A model generated the notes under the pieces. That model did no database searches and was not told the DNA's origin. It saw nothing but the letters and a program-made list of their open reading frames with translations. This document shows positions 46,599 through 55,824 of a stretch of DNA of 64,000 nt, piece by piece (positions within the stretch are counted from its first letter, which is position 1; each line of letters starts with the position of its first letter). Location: NCBI RefSeq assembly GCF_900564145.1, contig NZ_UOOB01000001.1, positions 744,001 through 808,000 of the forward strand, read 5' to 3'. The stretch comes from Comamonas sp. lk (GTDB lineage Bacteria; Pseudomonadota; Gammaproteobacteria; Burkholderiales; Burkholderiaceae_C). Position numbers and translations under genes: made by a program.

Positions 46599-46631
46599 CG
46601 GCCCTTGCTCAGAGACATCGAGCAAGGGCCG
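46599..46631. repeat. 12-bp perfect inverted repeat at the edge of REP copy B
   Basis: CGGCCCTTGCTC (46599-46610) and GAGCAAGGGCCG (46620-46631) are perfect arms around 9 bases, upstream of the HAD-IIB gene. Copy A lacks the outer arm. Confidence 0.6.
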
Positions 46632-46708
46632 CCCCCGCAGCGAGGATGTCGTCCCCCTCCCGCTGCAAGGCATCGAGAGAGGGGGAAGGCGCGCAGCGCC
46701 TCAGGGGG
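46612..46708. repeat. Comamonad-type REP-like element, copy B
   Basis: The run gagacatcgagcaagggccg, then cccccgcagcgaggatgtcg, ending gagagggggaagg and cctcaggggg, parallels copy A at 40191-40280. It occupies the gap between prfC and the HAD-IIB gene. Confidence 0.7.
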
Positions 46709-46710
46709 AG

Positions 46711-46730
46711 AGGCTCAGTTCGCTGAGCCT
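46711..46730. terminator. Hairpin spanning the prfC stop codon
   Basis: AGGCTCAG-TTCG-CTGAGCCT is a perfect 8-bp stem with a tetraloop that covers the last prfC codons and the stop. There is no T-run; it may protect the 3' end or help termination together with the adjoining repeat. Confidence 0.45.
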
Positions 46731-48343
46731 AAGCTCAGGCCAGCGTGCTCGCGCAGCGGATGGAAGTGAATCTTGGGGAAACGCTCCTGTGCCAGGCGCA
46801 CGTCATAGGGGCTGGTGCACAGATAGGCCAGGGTGTCGGCCGCATCGTGCGCCAGGCGCATGGGGTAGGCGTTTTCAAACTCGCGCAGTTCGGCGGGCGA
46901 GTCGGCCGTGATCCAGCGTGCGCCTGTGTACTGGCAGCCTTCCAGGCGCACATCGCAGTCGTACTCGGTCTTCAGGCGGTGTTGCACCACTTCGAACTGC
47001 AGCTGACCCACGGCGCCCAGCAACATGTTGCCGCCCACATCGGGCTTGAACACCTGGATCGCACCTTCTTCGCCCAGCTGCATCAGACCTTGCTGCAGCT
47101 GCTTGGTGCGCAGCGGGTTCTTGAGCACCACGGTCATGAACATTTCGGGTGCGAAGAAGGGCAGTCCGGTGAACTGCAGGCTGGGGCCGTCGGTGATGGA
47201 GTCGCCCAGCTGCACGCCGCCGTGGATGGTGAAACCGATGATGTCGCCGGCGTAAGCTTCGTCCACGGCCTCGCGGCGCTGGGACATAAAGGTCACCACC
47301 GAGGTGGGACGCAGTTCCTTGCCGGTGCGCTGCACCTTCATCTTCATGCCCGGGGTGTACTTGCCCGAGGCCACGCGCACAAAGGCGATACGGTCGCGGT
47401 GGTTGCTGTCCATATTGGCCTGGACCTTGAACACCACGCCGGAGAAGCTCTTATCCTCGGGGCGAACGATTTTCTCTTCGCGGTTGCGGTTCACTTCCGT
47501 GAAGGCCACGCGCGGGCCGGGCGGGGGCGACATGTCGACCACGGCATCCAGCACTTCCATCACACCGAAGTTGTTCACACCCGAGCCGAAGAACACGGGC
47601 GTCAGCTTGCCGGCCAGAAAGGCTTCGTGGTCCCACTCGGCCGAGGCGCCAACGGCCAGCTCCATGGATTCCAGCGCATCGTCAAAAGCCTGGCCGAAGC
47701 GCGCGCGCAGCTTGTCGGCCTCGCTCAGAGGAATGACTTCGAAGTCCTTGGGGCCGCGGTCGCTGCCGGGGGTGAACACCGTCATGCTCTGCGTGCGCAG
47801 ATTGATGATGCCGCCAAAGCTCTTGCCCTGGCCCACAGGCCAGGTGATGGGGCAGCAGGGCATGCCTAGCTCGCGCTCCACTTCGTCCATGATGTCCAGC
47901 GGGTCGCGCACTTCACGGTCAAACTTGTTGACGAAGGTGATGATGGGCGTGTTGCGCTGGCGGCAAACTTCGATCAGGCGGCGGGTCTGCGATTCCACGC
48001 CGTTGGCCGCGTCAATCACCATCAGTGCCGAATCCACTGCCGTCAGCACGCGGTAGGTGTCTTCCGAGAAGTCCTTGTGGCCGGGCGTGTCGAGCAGGTT
48101 GATCACATGGTCGCGGTAGCTCATCTGCATGACCGAGGAGGCCACCGAGATACCACGTTGCTTTTCAATTTCCATCCAGTCGGAGGTGGCGTGGCGGCTG
48201 GCCTTGCGCCCCTTCACCGCGCCGGCAATCTGGATCGCGCCCGAGAACAGCAGCAGCTTTTCGGTCAGCGTGGTCTTACCCGCATCCGGGTGGGAGATGA
48301 TGGCGAACGTACGACGGCGCCGGGTTTCTGGGGCGTATGACAC
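46715..48343 (-). CDS. prfC: Peptide chain release factor 3
   Basis: 542 residues. GTPase P-loop SHPDAGKTTLTEKLLLF, NLLDTPGHKDFSEDTYRVL as the G3 motif and ITFVNKFDRE as G4 (NKxD), followed by the RF3-specific domains II and III (GVVFKVQANMDSNHRDRIAFVR, LQFEVVQHRLKTEYDCDV). It removes RF1/RF2 from the ribosome after termination. The start follows the family. The 289-bp gap to the divergent MFS gene shows no other gene. Confidence 0.95.
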   Translation of the reverse strand: MSYAPETRRRRTFAIISHPDAGKTTLTEKLLLFSGAIQIAGAVKGRKASRHATSDWMEIEKQRGISVASSVMQMSYRDHVINLLDTPGHKDFSEDTYRVLTAVDSALMVIDAANGVESQTRRLIEVCRQRNTPIITFVNKFDREVRDPLDIMDEVERELGMPCCPITWPVGQGKSFGGIINLRTQSMTVFTPGSDRGPKDFEVIPLSEADKLRARFGQAFDDALESMELAVGASAEWDHEAFLAGKLTPVFFGSGVNNFGVMEVLDAVVDMSPPPGPRVAFTEVNRNREEKIVRPEDKSFSGVVFKVQANMDSNHRDRIAFVRVASGKYTPGMKMKVQRTGKELRPTSVVTFMSQRREAVDEAYAGDIIGFTIHGGVQLGDSITDGPSLQFTGLPFFAPEMFMTVVLKNPLRTKQLQQGLMQLGEEGAIQVFKPDVGGNMLLGAVGQLQFEVVQHRLKTEYDCDVRLEGCQYTGARWITADSPAELREFENAYPMRLAHDAADTLAYLCTSPYDVRLAQERFPKIHFHPLREHAGLSLGSAN

Positions 48344-48632
48344 GGTATTGAATGCAAAGTGGACAGCCTGCGGCAGCGGCTGTCATGCTGAAAGAGGGGT
48401 GGCAGGCAAGGGGGCCGACCGCGCAAGGTTTGCCAGCCAAGGCCTGCTGTCTCTGGTCGCAGGCGGTGATGGAATTCCTCGAAGGACGCCATTTTATAGG
48501 CCAGCCAATTCTTTGGCCGCAGGCAGGTTAGTGCCCGGTACAGAACCGTCGGTGACGGGCAGAGAGCGGGTATGCGGCGCACAATGCAGCGCTAAACCCC
48601 AAGACCGTATTTCCAGGATCGTATTGCCCGCC

Positions 48633-49907
48633 ATGAATCGCGCCACGCAGGATGTGAATCCTTCCTCCGCTCCAGAGTTTCAGGCCGCGCCTGCTGCTGT
48701 ATGGATTGAGCGCGGAACGCGCGAATATCTGCGCGTCAGCCTGGCCTTGTTCCTGGCGGGTTTCGCCACCTTCTCGCTGCTGTACTGCGTGCAGCCTCTG
48801 TTGCCGGCACTGGCCCAGACCTTTGCCGTGAGCCCTGCCCAGAGTGCGCTGGCGCTGTCGGTTTCCACGGCCTGCCTGGCGGTTTCTATCGTGCTGGCCG
48901 GTGCGCTGTCCGAAGGTCTGGGGCGGCGCAAGCTGATGTTCATCTCCATGGCGCTGGCCGCCGTGTGCAATCTGGTGGCCTCCTATCTGCCGCATTGGCA
49001 TGCGCTGCTGGCGGCCCGCGCGCTGGAGGGCATCTTGCTGGGCGGCGTGCCGGCCGTGGCTATGGCTTATCTGTCTGAGGAAATCGATCCCAAGGGCCTG
49101 GGTTTTGCCATGGGCCTGTATGTGGGCGGCACGGCGCTGGGTGGCATGCTGGGCCGCGTGGGCATGAGCGCCATGACGGAGTTCTGGGGCTGGCGCCATG
49201 CGCTCGCCGCGCTCTCGGTGCTGGATCTGCTGGCGGCGCTGGGCTTTGTCTTGCTGCTGCCCAACTCGCGCAACTTTGTCAAAAAAAGCGGTCTGGGAGC
49301 CCGCCACCATCTGCAGGCCTGGGGCAGGCATCTGCAGCACCAGGGCTTGCCGCTGCTGTTTTTGATAGCTTTTGGTCTGATGGGGGTGTTTGTCAGCATT
49401 TACAACTACGCCGGCTTTTTTCTCAGTGCTCCACCCTATGGCCTGAACCAGCTGCAGATCAGCTATGTGTTCTATGCCTATCTGTTCGGCATGGTGGCAT
49501 CGCCGATTGCGGGCGGACTGGCCGACAAGCTGGGGCGCGGCCCGGTGCTGATTGCCGGCACCCTGATCATGGCCGCCGGCGTGGTGTTGACCATGTTCCA
49601 GCCTCTGGCCGTCATCGTGCTGGGCATTGTGCTGCTCACCGCCGGTTTTTTTGTCTCGCACTCCGTGGCCAGCAGCTGGGTAGGGCGTCTTGCCACCCAG
49701 GCCAAAGGCCATGCTTCCTCGCTGTATCTCTGGGGCTATTACATGGGCTCCAGCGTGCTGGGTGCCGGCGCGGGCTGGTTCTGGTCGCGCTGGGGCTGGA
49801 CTGGCGTGGGGCAGGTGGCGCTGCTGGTGCTGGCCCTGGTGGTCGCCCTGGTGCTGCGCCTGCAATGGCTGGGCAAGCAGGCCGTCCCGGAGCCCCCCGC
49901 ATCTTGA
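48633..49907 (+). CDS. MFS transporter (YnfM/AraJ-like exporter)
   Basis: 424 residues with 12 hydrophobic segments. FSLLYCVQPLLPALAQTFAVSPAQSALALS and GALSEGLGRRKLMF (motif A) and ARALEGILLGGVPAVAMAYLSEEI identify the drug:H+ antiporter-like group with YnfM. It would export an arabinose-like sugar or a drug; the substrate is unknown. ATG 48633 was chosen because the open frame upstream overlaps the start region of prfC and reads as low-quality sequence. Confidence 0.82.
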   Translation: MNRATQDVNPSSAPEFQAAPAAVWIERGTREYLRVSLALFLAGFATFSLLYCVQPLLPALAQTFAVSPAQSALALSVSTACLAVSIVLAGALSEGLGRRKLMFISMALAAVCNLVASYLPHWHALLAARALEGILLGGVPAVAMAYLSEEIDPKGLGFAMGLYVGGTALGGMLGRVGMSAMTEFWGWRHALAALSVLDLLAALGFVLLLPNSRNFVKKSGLGARHHLQAWGRHLQHQGLPLLFLIAFGLMGVFVSIYNYAGFFLSAPPYGLNQLQISYVFYAYLFGMVASPIAGGLADKLGRGPVLIAGTLIMAAGVVLTMFQPLAVIVLGIVLLTAGFFVSHSVASSWVGRLATQAKGHASSLYLWGYYMGSSVLGAGAGWFWSRWGWTGVGQVALLVLALVVALVLRLQWLGKQAVPEPPAS

Positions 49908-50015
49908 TGCGGTCTTGATACCGCGCCTGGCAATCTCTATCCGCTCTTGACGGGTTAATTTCTACATTTTCTCCATCGCAACTCAGCCCAGCAAAGGGCT
50001 TGCGGGAGGAAATAA

Positions 50016-50111
50016 ATGACTACTAGCTGGATTGAAGCCCTGGCCGCCATTGTGGCGCTGGGGCTGTTTGCCTATTTGGGCTATGCGCTGCTGCGCCCCG
50101 AGAACTTCTGA
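50016..50111 (+). CDS. kdpF: K+-transporting ATPase subunit KdpF
   Basis: 31 residues: a short hydrophobic span (WIEALAAIVALGLFAYLGYA) and the characteristic end LLRPENF. Stabilises the KdpABC complex in the membrane. GGGAGGA lies 6 bases before ATG. It is the first gene of the kdp operon. Confidence 0.85.
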   Translation: MTTSWIEALAAIVALGLFAYLGYALLRPENF

Positions 50112-50121
50112 GGGGACTGTC

Positions 50122-50214
50122 ATGCATGCACTACAAGACCTGATCTTTGTCAGCCTCACGGTTGTCTGCTTCGTGGCCCTGCTGGGCTTTGTACGCGCCT
50201 TGGTGCGTATCTGA
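50122..50214 (+). CDS. 30-residue membrane peptide between kdpF and kdpA
   Basis: [20 protein letters not shown] then [10 protein letters not shown]: one hydrophobic span with a basic end. GAGGGGA lies 5-6 bases before its ATG. It starts 10 bp after kdpF and ends 13 bp before kdpA, so it is surely translated in the operon. It is not a second KdpF by its ending (no RPENF). It may be an extra stabilising subunit (inference). Confidence 0.7.
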   Translation: MHALQDLIFVSLTVVCFVALLGFVRALVRI

Positions 50215-50227
50215 AGGGGGCGTCATC

Positions 50228-51934
<1,707 letters not shown>

Positions 51935-51985
51935 CGAGAACTTTTGCCAAAGGAGCGGGGCCCGCCTCGCGCCAAGGAGCAAGCT

Positions 51986-52702
51986 ATGAAATCCTCTTCT
52001 TCTTTTTCCCTGTCCGCACCGCTTGCTGTGGTGGCAGATGTTGAGTCGCAGCCCAGTTCCTGGGGACAACTCCTGGGCAGCAGCGTGCGCGCCGCAGTGC
52101 TGGTGATGCTGGTCACCGGCATTGCCTACCCGCTGCTGACCACGGGCGTGGCCCAGGCCGTGTTTCCGCAGGCAGCCAATGGCAGCCTGGTGATGCGTGA
52201 CGGCCAGATCGTGGGCTCGGCCCTGATTGGCCAGCAATTCGATGCTGCGGCCTATTTCCACGGTCGACCCAGTGCCACCCTGGGGCCTGATCCCGTCAAG
52301 GAGGGCGCCAGCATCGCCACGCCCTACAACGCCGGTGCATCGGGTGCCAGCAATCAGGGCGTAACCCACAAGGATCTGGCCGAGACCGTGGCCGCTCGCG
52401 TGGCGCAGTACCGCGCCGACAACGGTCTGGCCGCCGGGGCCGCCGTGCCTGTGGATGCGGTGACGGCTTCGGCCTCGGGCCTCGATCCCCATATCTCGCC
52501 GGCCAATGCCGCGTTGCAGCTGCCGCGCGTAGCCAGCGAACGCGGCTTGACGCTGGCGCAGCTGCAGCAACTGGTGAGCCAGAGCACCGAGCAACGCAGC
52601 CTGTTTTTTCTGGGCGAGCCACGGGTGAATGTGCTGCAGCTGAATCTGGCGCTGGATGCCTTGGGCAAACCTGCCGTCACCGCCGCTGCGGCCAAGGAGT
52701 AA
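51986..52702 (+). CDS. kdpC: K+-transporting ATPase subunit C (KdpC)
   Basis: 238 residues, somewhat longer than the usual 190-200. One N-terminal span (RAAVLVMLVTGIAYPLLTTG), then GSALIGQQFDAAAYFHGRPSAT, VPVDAVTASASGLDPHISPANAALQLPRVA and LFFLGEPRVNVLQLNLALDAL, all KdpC motifs. An N-terminal extension of about 35 residues is Ser-rich and poorly conserved. CAAGGAG precedes the ATG. It lies before kdpB, not after it as in most bacteria. Confidence 0.93.
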   Translation: MKSSSSFSLSAPLAVVADVESQPSSWGQLLGSSVRAAVLVMLVTGIAYPLLTTGVAQAVFPQAANGSLVMRDGQIVGSALIGQQFDAAAYFHGRPSATLGPDPVKEGASIATPYNAGASGASNQGVTHKDLAETVAARVAQYRADNGLAAGAAVPVDAVTASASGLDPHISPANAALQLPRVASERGLTLAQLQQLVSQSTEQRSLFFLGEPRVNVLQLNLALDALGKPAVTAAAAKE

Positions 52703-52705
52703 GCC

Positions 52706-54796
52706 ATGAGCAACAAGAATATGAAGGCAGGCAGCAGCCTGTTCGATGCCAAGCTGGTGCGCTCTGCCTTGTGGGGTGCGGTGTGCAAGCTGTCCCCACG
52801 CACGCAGTGGGCCAACCCGGTGATGTTCGTGGTCTATCTGGGCGCCATGCTGACCAGTTTGCTGTGGGTGCAGGGCTTGATGGAGCCGGGCAGCGAGAAC
52901 CTGGGCTTTACGCTGGCGATTGCGCTGTGGCTGTGGTTTACCGTGCTGTTTGCCAACTTTGCTGAAGCGCTGGCCGAGGGCCGCAGCCGCGCCCAGGCCG
53001 CCAGCCTGCGCGGCATGAAGCGCGACACCGTGGCCAAGGTGCTGCAGCAGCCGCGCTATGAAAGCTCCTGGATTCCCATGCGTGCCAGCGAGCTGCGCAA
53101 GGGCGTGACCTTGCTGGTGGAAGCCGGCGATGTGATTGCGCTGGACGGCACGGTCATCGCAGGCGTGGCCTCGGTGGACGAAAGCGCGATTACCGGCGAG
53201 TCGGCTCCGGTGATCCGGGAGGCCGGTGGTGATTTTTCATCTGTCACCGGCGGTACACGCGTGCTGTCCGACTGGCTGGTGATGGAAGTCACCGTCAACC
53301 CTGGCGAGTCGTTTCTGGATCGCATGATCTCCATGGTCGAATCGGCTAAGCGCCAGAAAACGCCCAACGAGCTGGCGCTGTCCATCCTGCTGGTGGGTCT
53401 GACTCTGGTGTTCTTGTTGGTCATCGTCACGCTGTGGCCCTTCTCGGTCTTTGCCGTGGCGCAGGCCGGTAGCGGCTCGGTGGTCGGCATTGCGGTGCTG
53501 GTGGCGCTGCTGGTGTGCCTGATTCCGACCACGATTGGCGGCTTGCTGTCGGCGATTGGCGTGGCAGGCATGAGCCGCATGATGCAGGCCAATGTGATTG
53601 CCACGTCGGGCCGAGCCGTGGAGGCGGCCGGCGATGTGGATGTGTTGCTGCTGGACAAGACCGGCACCATCACCCTGGGCAATCGCCAGGCCAGCGAGTT
53701 CTTTCCCGCCCCCGGCGTGAGTGCCCAGCAATTGGCCGAGGCGGCCCAGCTGTCATCCCTGGCAGATGAAACCCCTGAAGGCCGCAGCGTGGTGGCTCTG
53801 GCCAGAGAACGCCACGGCCTGCCCGAACGCAGCACGGCGGATCTGCAGGCTGAATTCGTGCCGTTTACCGCCCAGACGCGCATGAGTGGCGTGGACCTGT
53901 CCACACCCCAGGGCCTGCGCAGCTTGCGCAAAGGCGCGGCCGATGCCGTGCGCCGCCATGTCGAAGCCCTGGGCGGCAGCTTGTCTGCCGCCGTGCAGCA
54001 GGCGGTGGACAATGTCTCGCGCAAGGGCAGCACGCCGCTTGTGGTGGCCGATGGGGCCAAGGTGCTGGGGGTGATCGAGCTCAAGGACATCGTCAAACCT
54101 GGCATGCGCGAGCGCTTTGCCGAGCTGCGCCGCATGGGCATTCAGACGGTGATGGTGACGGGGGACAACCCGCTTACCGCCGCCGCCATTGCCGCCGAAG
54201 CCGGGGTGGACGACTACCTGGCAGAGGCCAGGCCCGAAGACAAGCTGCAGCTGATCCGCAGCCACCAGGCTGCAGGCCGCCTGGTGGCCATGACCGGCGA
54301 CGGTACCAATGACGCACCGGCCCTGGCCCAGGCCGATGTGGCCGTGGCCATGAACAGCGGCACCCAGGCCGCCAAAGAGGCCGGCAATATGGTGGATCTG
54401 GACAGCAACCCCACCAAACTGATCGAGGTGGTGGAAACCGGCAAGCAGATGCTGATGACGCGCGGCGCGCTGACCACTTTCAGCATTGCCAACGATGTGG
54501 CCAAGTATTTCGCCATCATTCCTGCTGTCTTCGTGGGCACTTATCCACAGCTGGCCTCGCTCAACGTGATGCAGCTGCACAGCGCGGACTCGGCCATTCT
54601 GAGTGCGGTGATCTTCAATGCACTGATCATCATCGCCCTGGTGCCGCTGGCCTTGCGCGGCGTGTCCTACCGCGCCGTGGGTGCCGCCGTGCTGCTGCGC
54701 CGCAATCTGCTGATCTATGGCCTGGGCGGGCTGGTCGTGCCCTTTGTCGGTATCAAGCTCATCGACATGCTGCTGGCCGCGCTGGGTCTGGTCTAA
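52706..54796 (+). CDS. kdpB: K+-transporting ATPase subunit B (KdpB)
   Basis: 696 residues, P-type ATPase. The phosphorylated Asp317 is in [27 protein letters not shown] is the actuator motif (TGES), [11 protein letters not shown] and [17 protein letters not shown] the P-domain motifs. It hydrolyses ATP for potassium uptake by KdpA. The start is 3 bp after the kdpC stop and overlaps its ribosome site AAGGAG, so translation is coupled. Confidence 0.95.
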   Translation: MSNKNMKAGSSLFDAKLVRSALWGAVCKLSPRTQWANPVMFVVYLGAMLTSLLWVQGLMEPGSENLGFTLAIALWLWFTVLFANFAEALAEGRSRAQAASLRGMKRDTVAKVLQQPRYESSWIPMRASELRKGVTLLVEAGDVIALDGTVIAGVASVDESAITGESAPVIREAGGDFSSVTGGTRVLSDWLVMEVTVNPGESFLDRMISMVESAKRQKTPNELALSILLVGLTLVFLLVIVTLWPFSVFAVAQAGSGSVVGIAVLVALLVCLIPTTIGGLLSAIGVAGMSRMMQANVIATSGRAVEAAGDVDVLLLDKTGTITLGNRQASEFFPAPGVSAQQLAEAAQLSSLADETPEGRSVVALARERHGLPERSTADLQAEFVPFTAQTRMSGVDLSTPQGLRSLRKGAADAVRRHVEALGGSLSAAVQQAVDNVSRKGSTPLVVADGAKVLGVIELKDIVKPGMRERFAELRRMGIQTVMVTGDNPLTAAAIAAEAGVDDYLAEARPEDKLQLIRSHQAAGRLVAMTGDGTNDAPALAQADVAVAMNSGTQAAKEAGNMVDLDSNPTKLIEVVETGKQMLMTRGALTTFSIANDVAKYFAIIPAVFVGTYPQLASLNVMQLHSADSAILSAVIFNALIIIALVPLALRGVSYRAVGAAVLLRRNLLIYGLGGLVVPFVGIKLIDMLLAALGLV

Positions 54797-54909
54797 GCGT
54801 CGGCCTGGGTCTTCTCTTCTCGCTTTCTCTGTCTGTTGCCTTGCCTGCCTTCCATGCCCGTCGCCCATGCGCCGGGGCTGGAGGCGGCTGGCTCTGTTAT
54901 TCCTCCATC

Positions 54910-55794
54910 ATGTGCCCCTCTTTTAAAAAATCTCTGGTGTTGCTGCGTTCCGTGACTGCGGTTTTTGGCGCGTTAGCCTGTGTGTTTTCAATGCCAAATA
55001 TGGCTCAAGCCCAGGAATTGACTACGCAAGCAGCTACGTCTTCTGTAGCGCAAGATGCGCCGCAATCCCAGCCTGTGATCAGCGGCAGCCTGGGCTTGCA
55101 GTCCGACTACCGCTTTCGCGGCATTTCGCAGACCTGGCGCGGCGCTGCCGTGCAAGGCGGCGTGGAGCTGGCCTTGCCCCGGGGCTGGTATCTGGGAACC
55201 TGGCTGTCCAATGTCTCCACCCACAGCTATGGTCAAGGCCAGGGCCTGGAGCACGATCTCTATGGCGGCTGGCGCGGTGACGTGCTGCCAGACTGGAAAC
55301 TGGATGCCGGCCTGCTGCACTACCGCTACCCCGGTGCGCGCCTGAATGCCGCCGATGGCAGCAGCCAGCGCTTTGATACCACCGAGGCCTATCTGGGCGC
55401 CACGCATGGGGGCCTCCAGGTCAAATGGTCGGTGGCGCTGACGCCATACTTCGGCCTGCGTGAAAACACGGCAGCCTCCGCTTTTGCGACGGCGCTCACG
55501 CCTGCGGGCAGCAGCCGTGGCAGCCAGTATCTGGATCTGAACTACCAGCATCCGCTGGGCGACTGGGCCACGCTGGGCTTGCATGCGGGCTACACCCATG
55601 TGCGCAATTACAGCGAGGTCTCGTATGCGGACTGGCGGGTTTCGCTGGCCAAAACCTGGGGCGCCTGGACGGCCTCTGCCGCCTGGGTGGGAACTTCGGC
55701 CGATGCCCGCTATTACAGCGCGGTCAACAGCCAGGGGCGCATGCGCAGCCTGGGTCGCAGCGGTCTGGTTCTGGGTCTGAGTGCCGCATTCTGA
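54910..55794 (+). CDS. TorF-family putative porin in the kdp operon
   Basis: 294 residues. Signal peptide around LVLLRSVTAVFGALACVFSM ends near MAQAQE. GSLGLQSDYRFRGISQTWRGAAVQGGVEL is the entry motif of the Gcw_chp/TorF family; beta-strand pattern throughout, ending in LVLGLSAAF with a C-terminal Phe. Outer-membrane location is expected. It lies between kdpB and kdpD in the same direction, which suggests a channel supplying solute under potassium limitation (inference). Start Met at 54910 was chosen; upstream frame is unlikely. Confidence 0.8.
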   Translation: MCPSFKKSLVLLRSVTAVFGALACVFSMPNMAQAQELTTQAATSSVAQDAPQSQPVISGSLGLQSDYRFRGISQTWRGAAVQGGVELALPRGWYLGTWLSNVSTHSYGQGQGLEHDLYGGWRGDVLPDWKLDAGLLHYRYPGARLNAADGSSQRFDTTEAYLGATHGGLQVKWSVALTPYFGLRENTAASAFATALTPAGSSRGSQYLDLNYQHPLGDWATLGLHAGYTHVRNYSEVSYADWRVSLAKTWGAWTASAAWVGTSADARYYSAVNSQGRMRSLGRSGLVLGLSAAF

Positions 55795-55824
55795 TGCGGG
55801 CGAGAGTGATACGCTGATATCCCC

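Noticed and set aside
46563..46673. Extended N-terminus of the HAD-IIB phosphatase through the REP-like element
   Set aside because: The extension is translated repeat sequence; HAD-IIB proteins start shortly before the first motif.
48129..48632. 168-codon extension of the MFS exporter
   Set aside because: It overlaps the divergent prfC gene on the other strand and lacks membrane-protein character.
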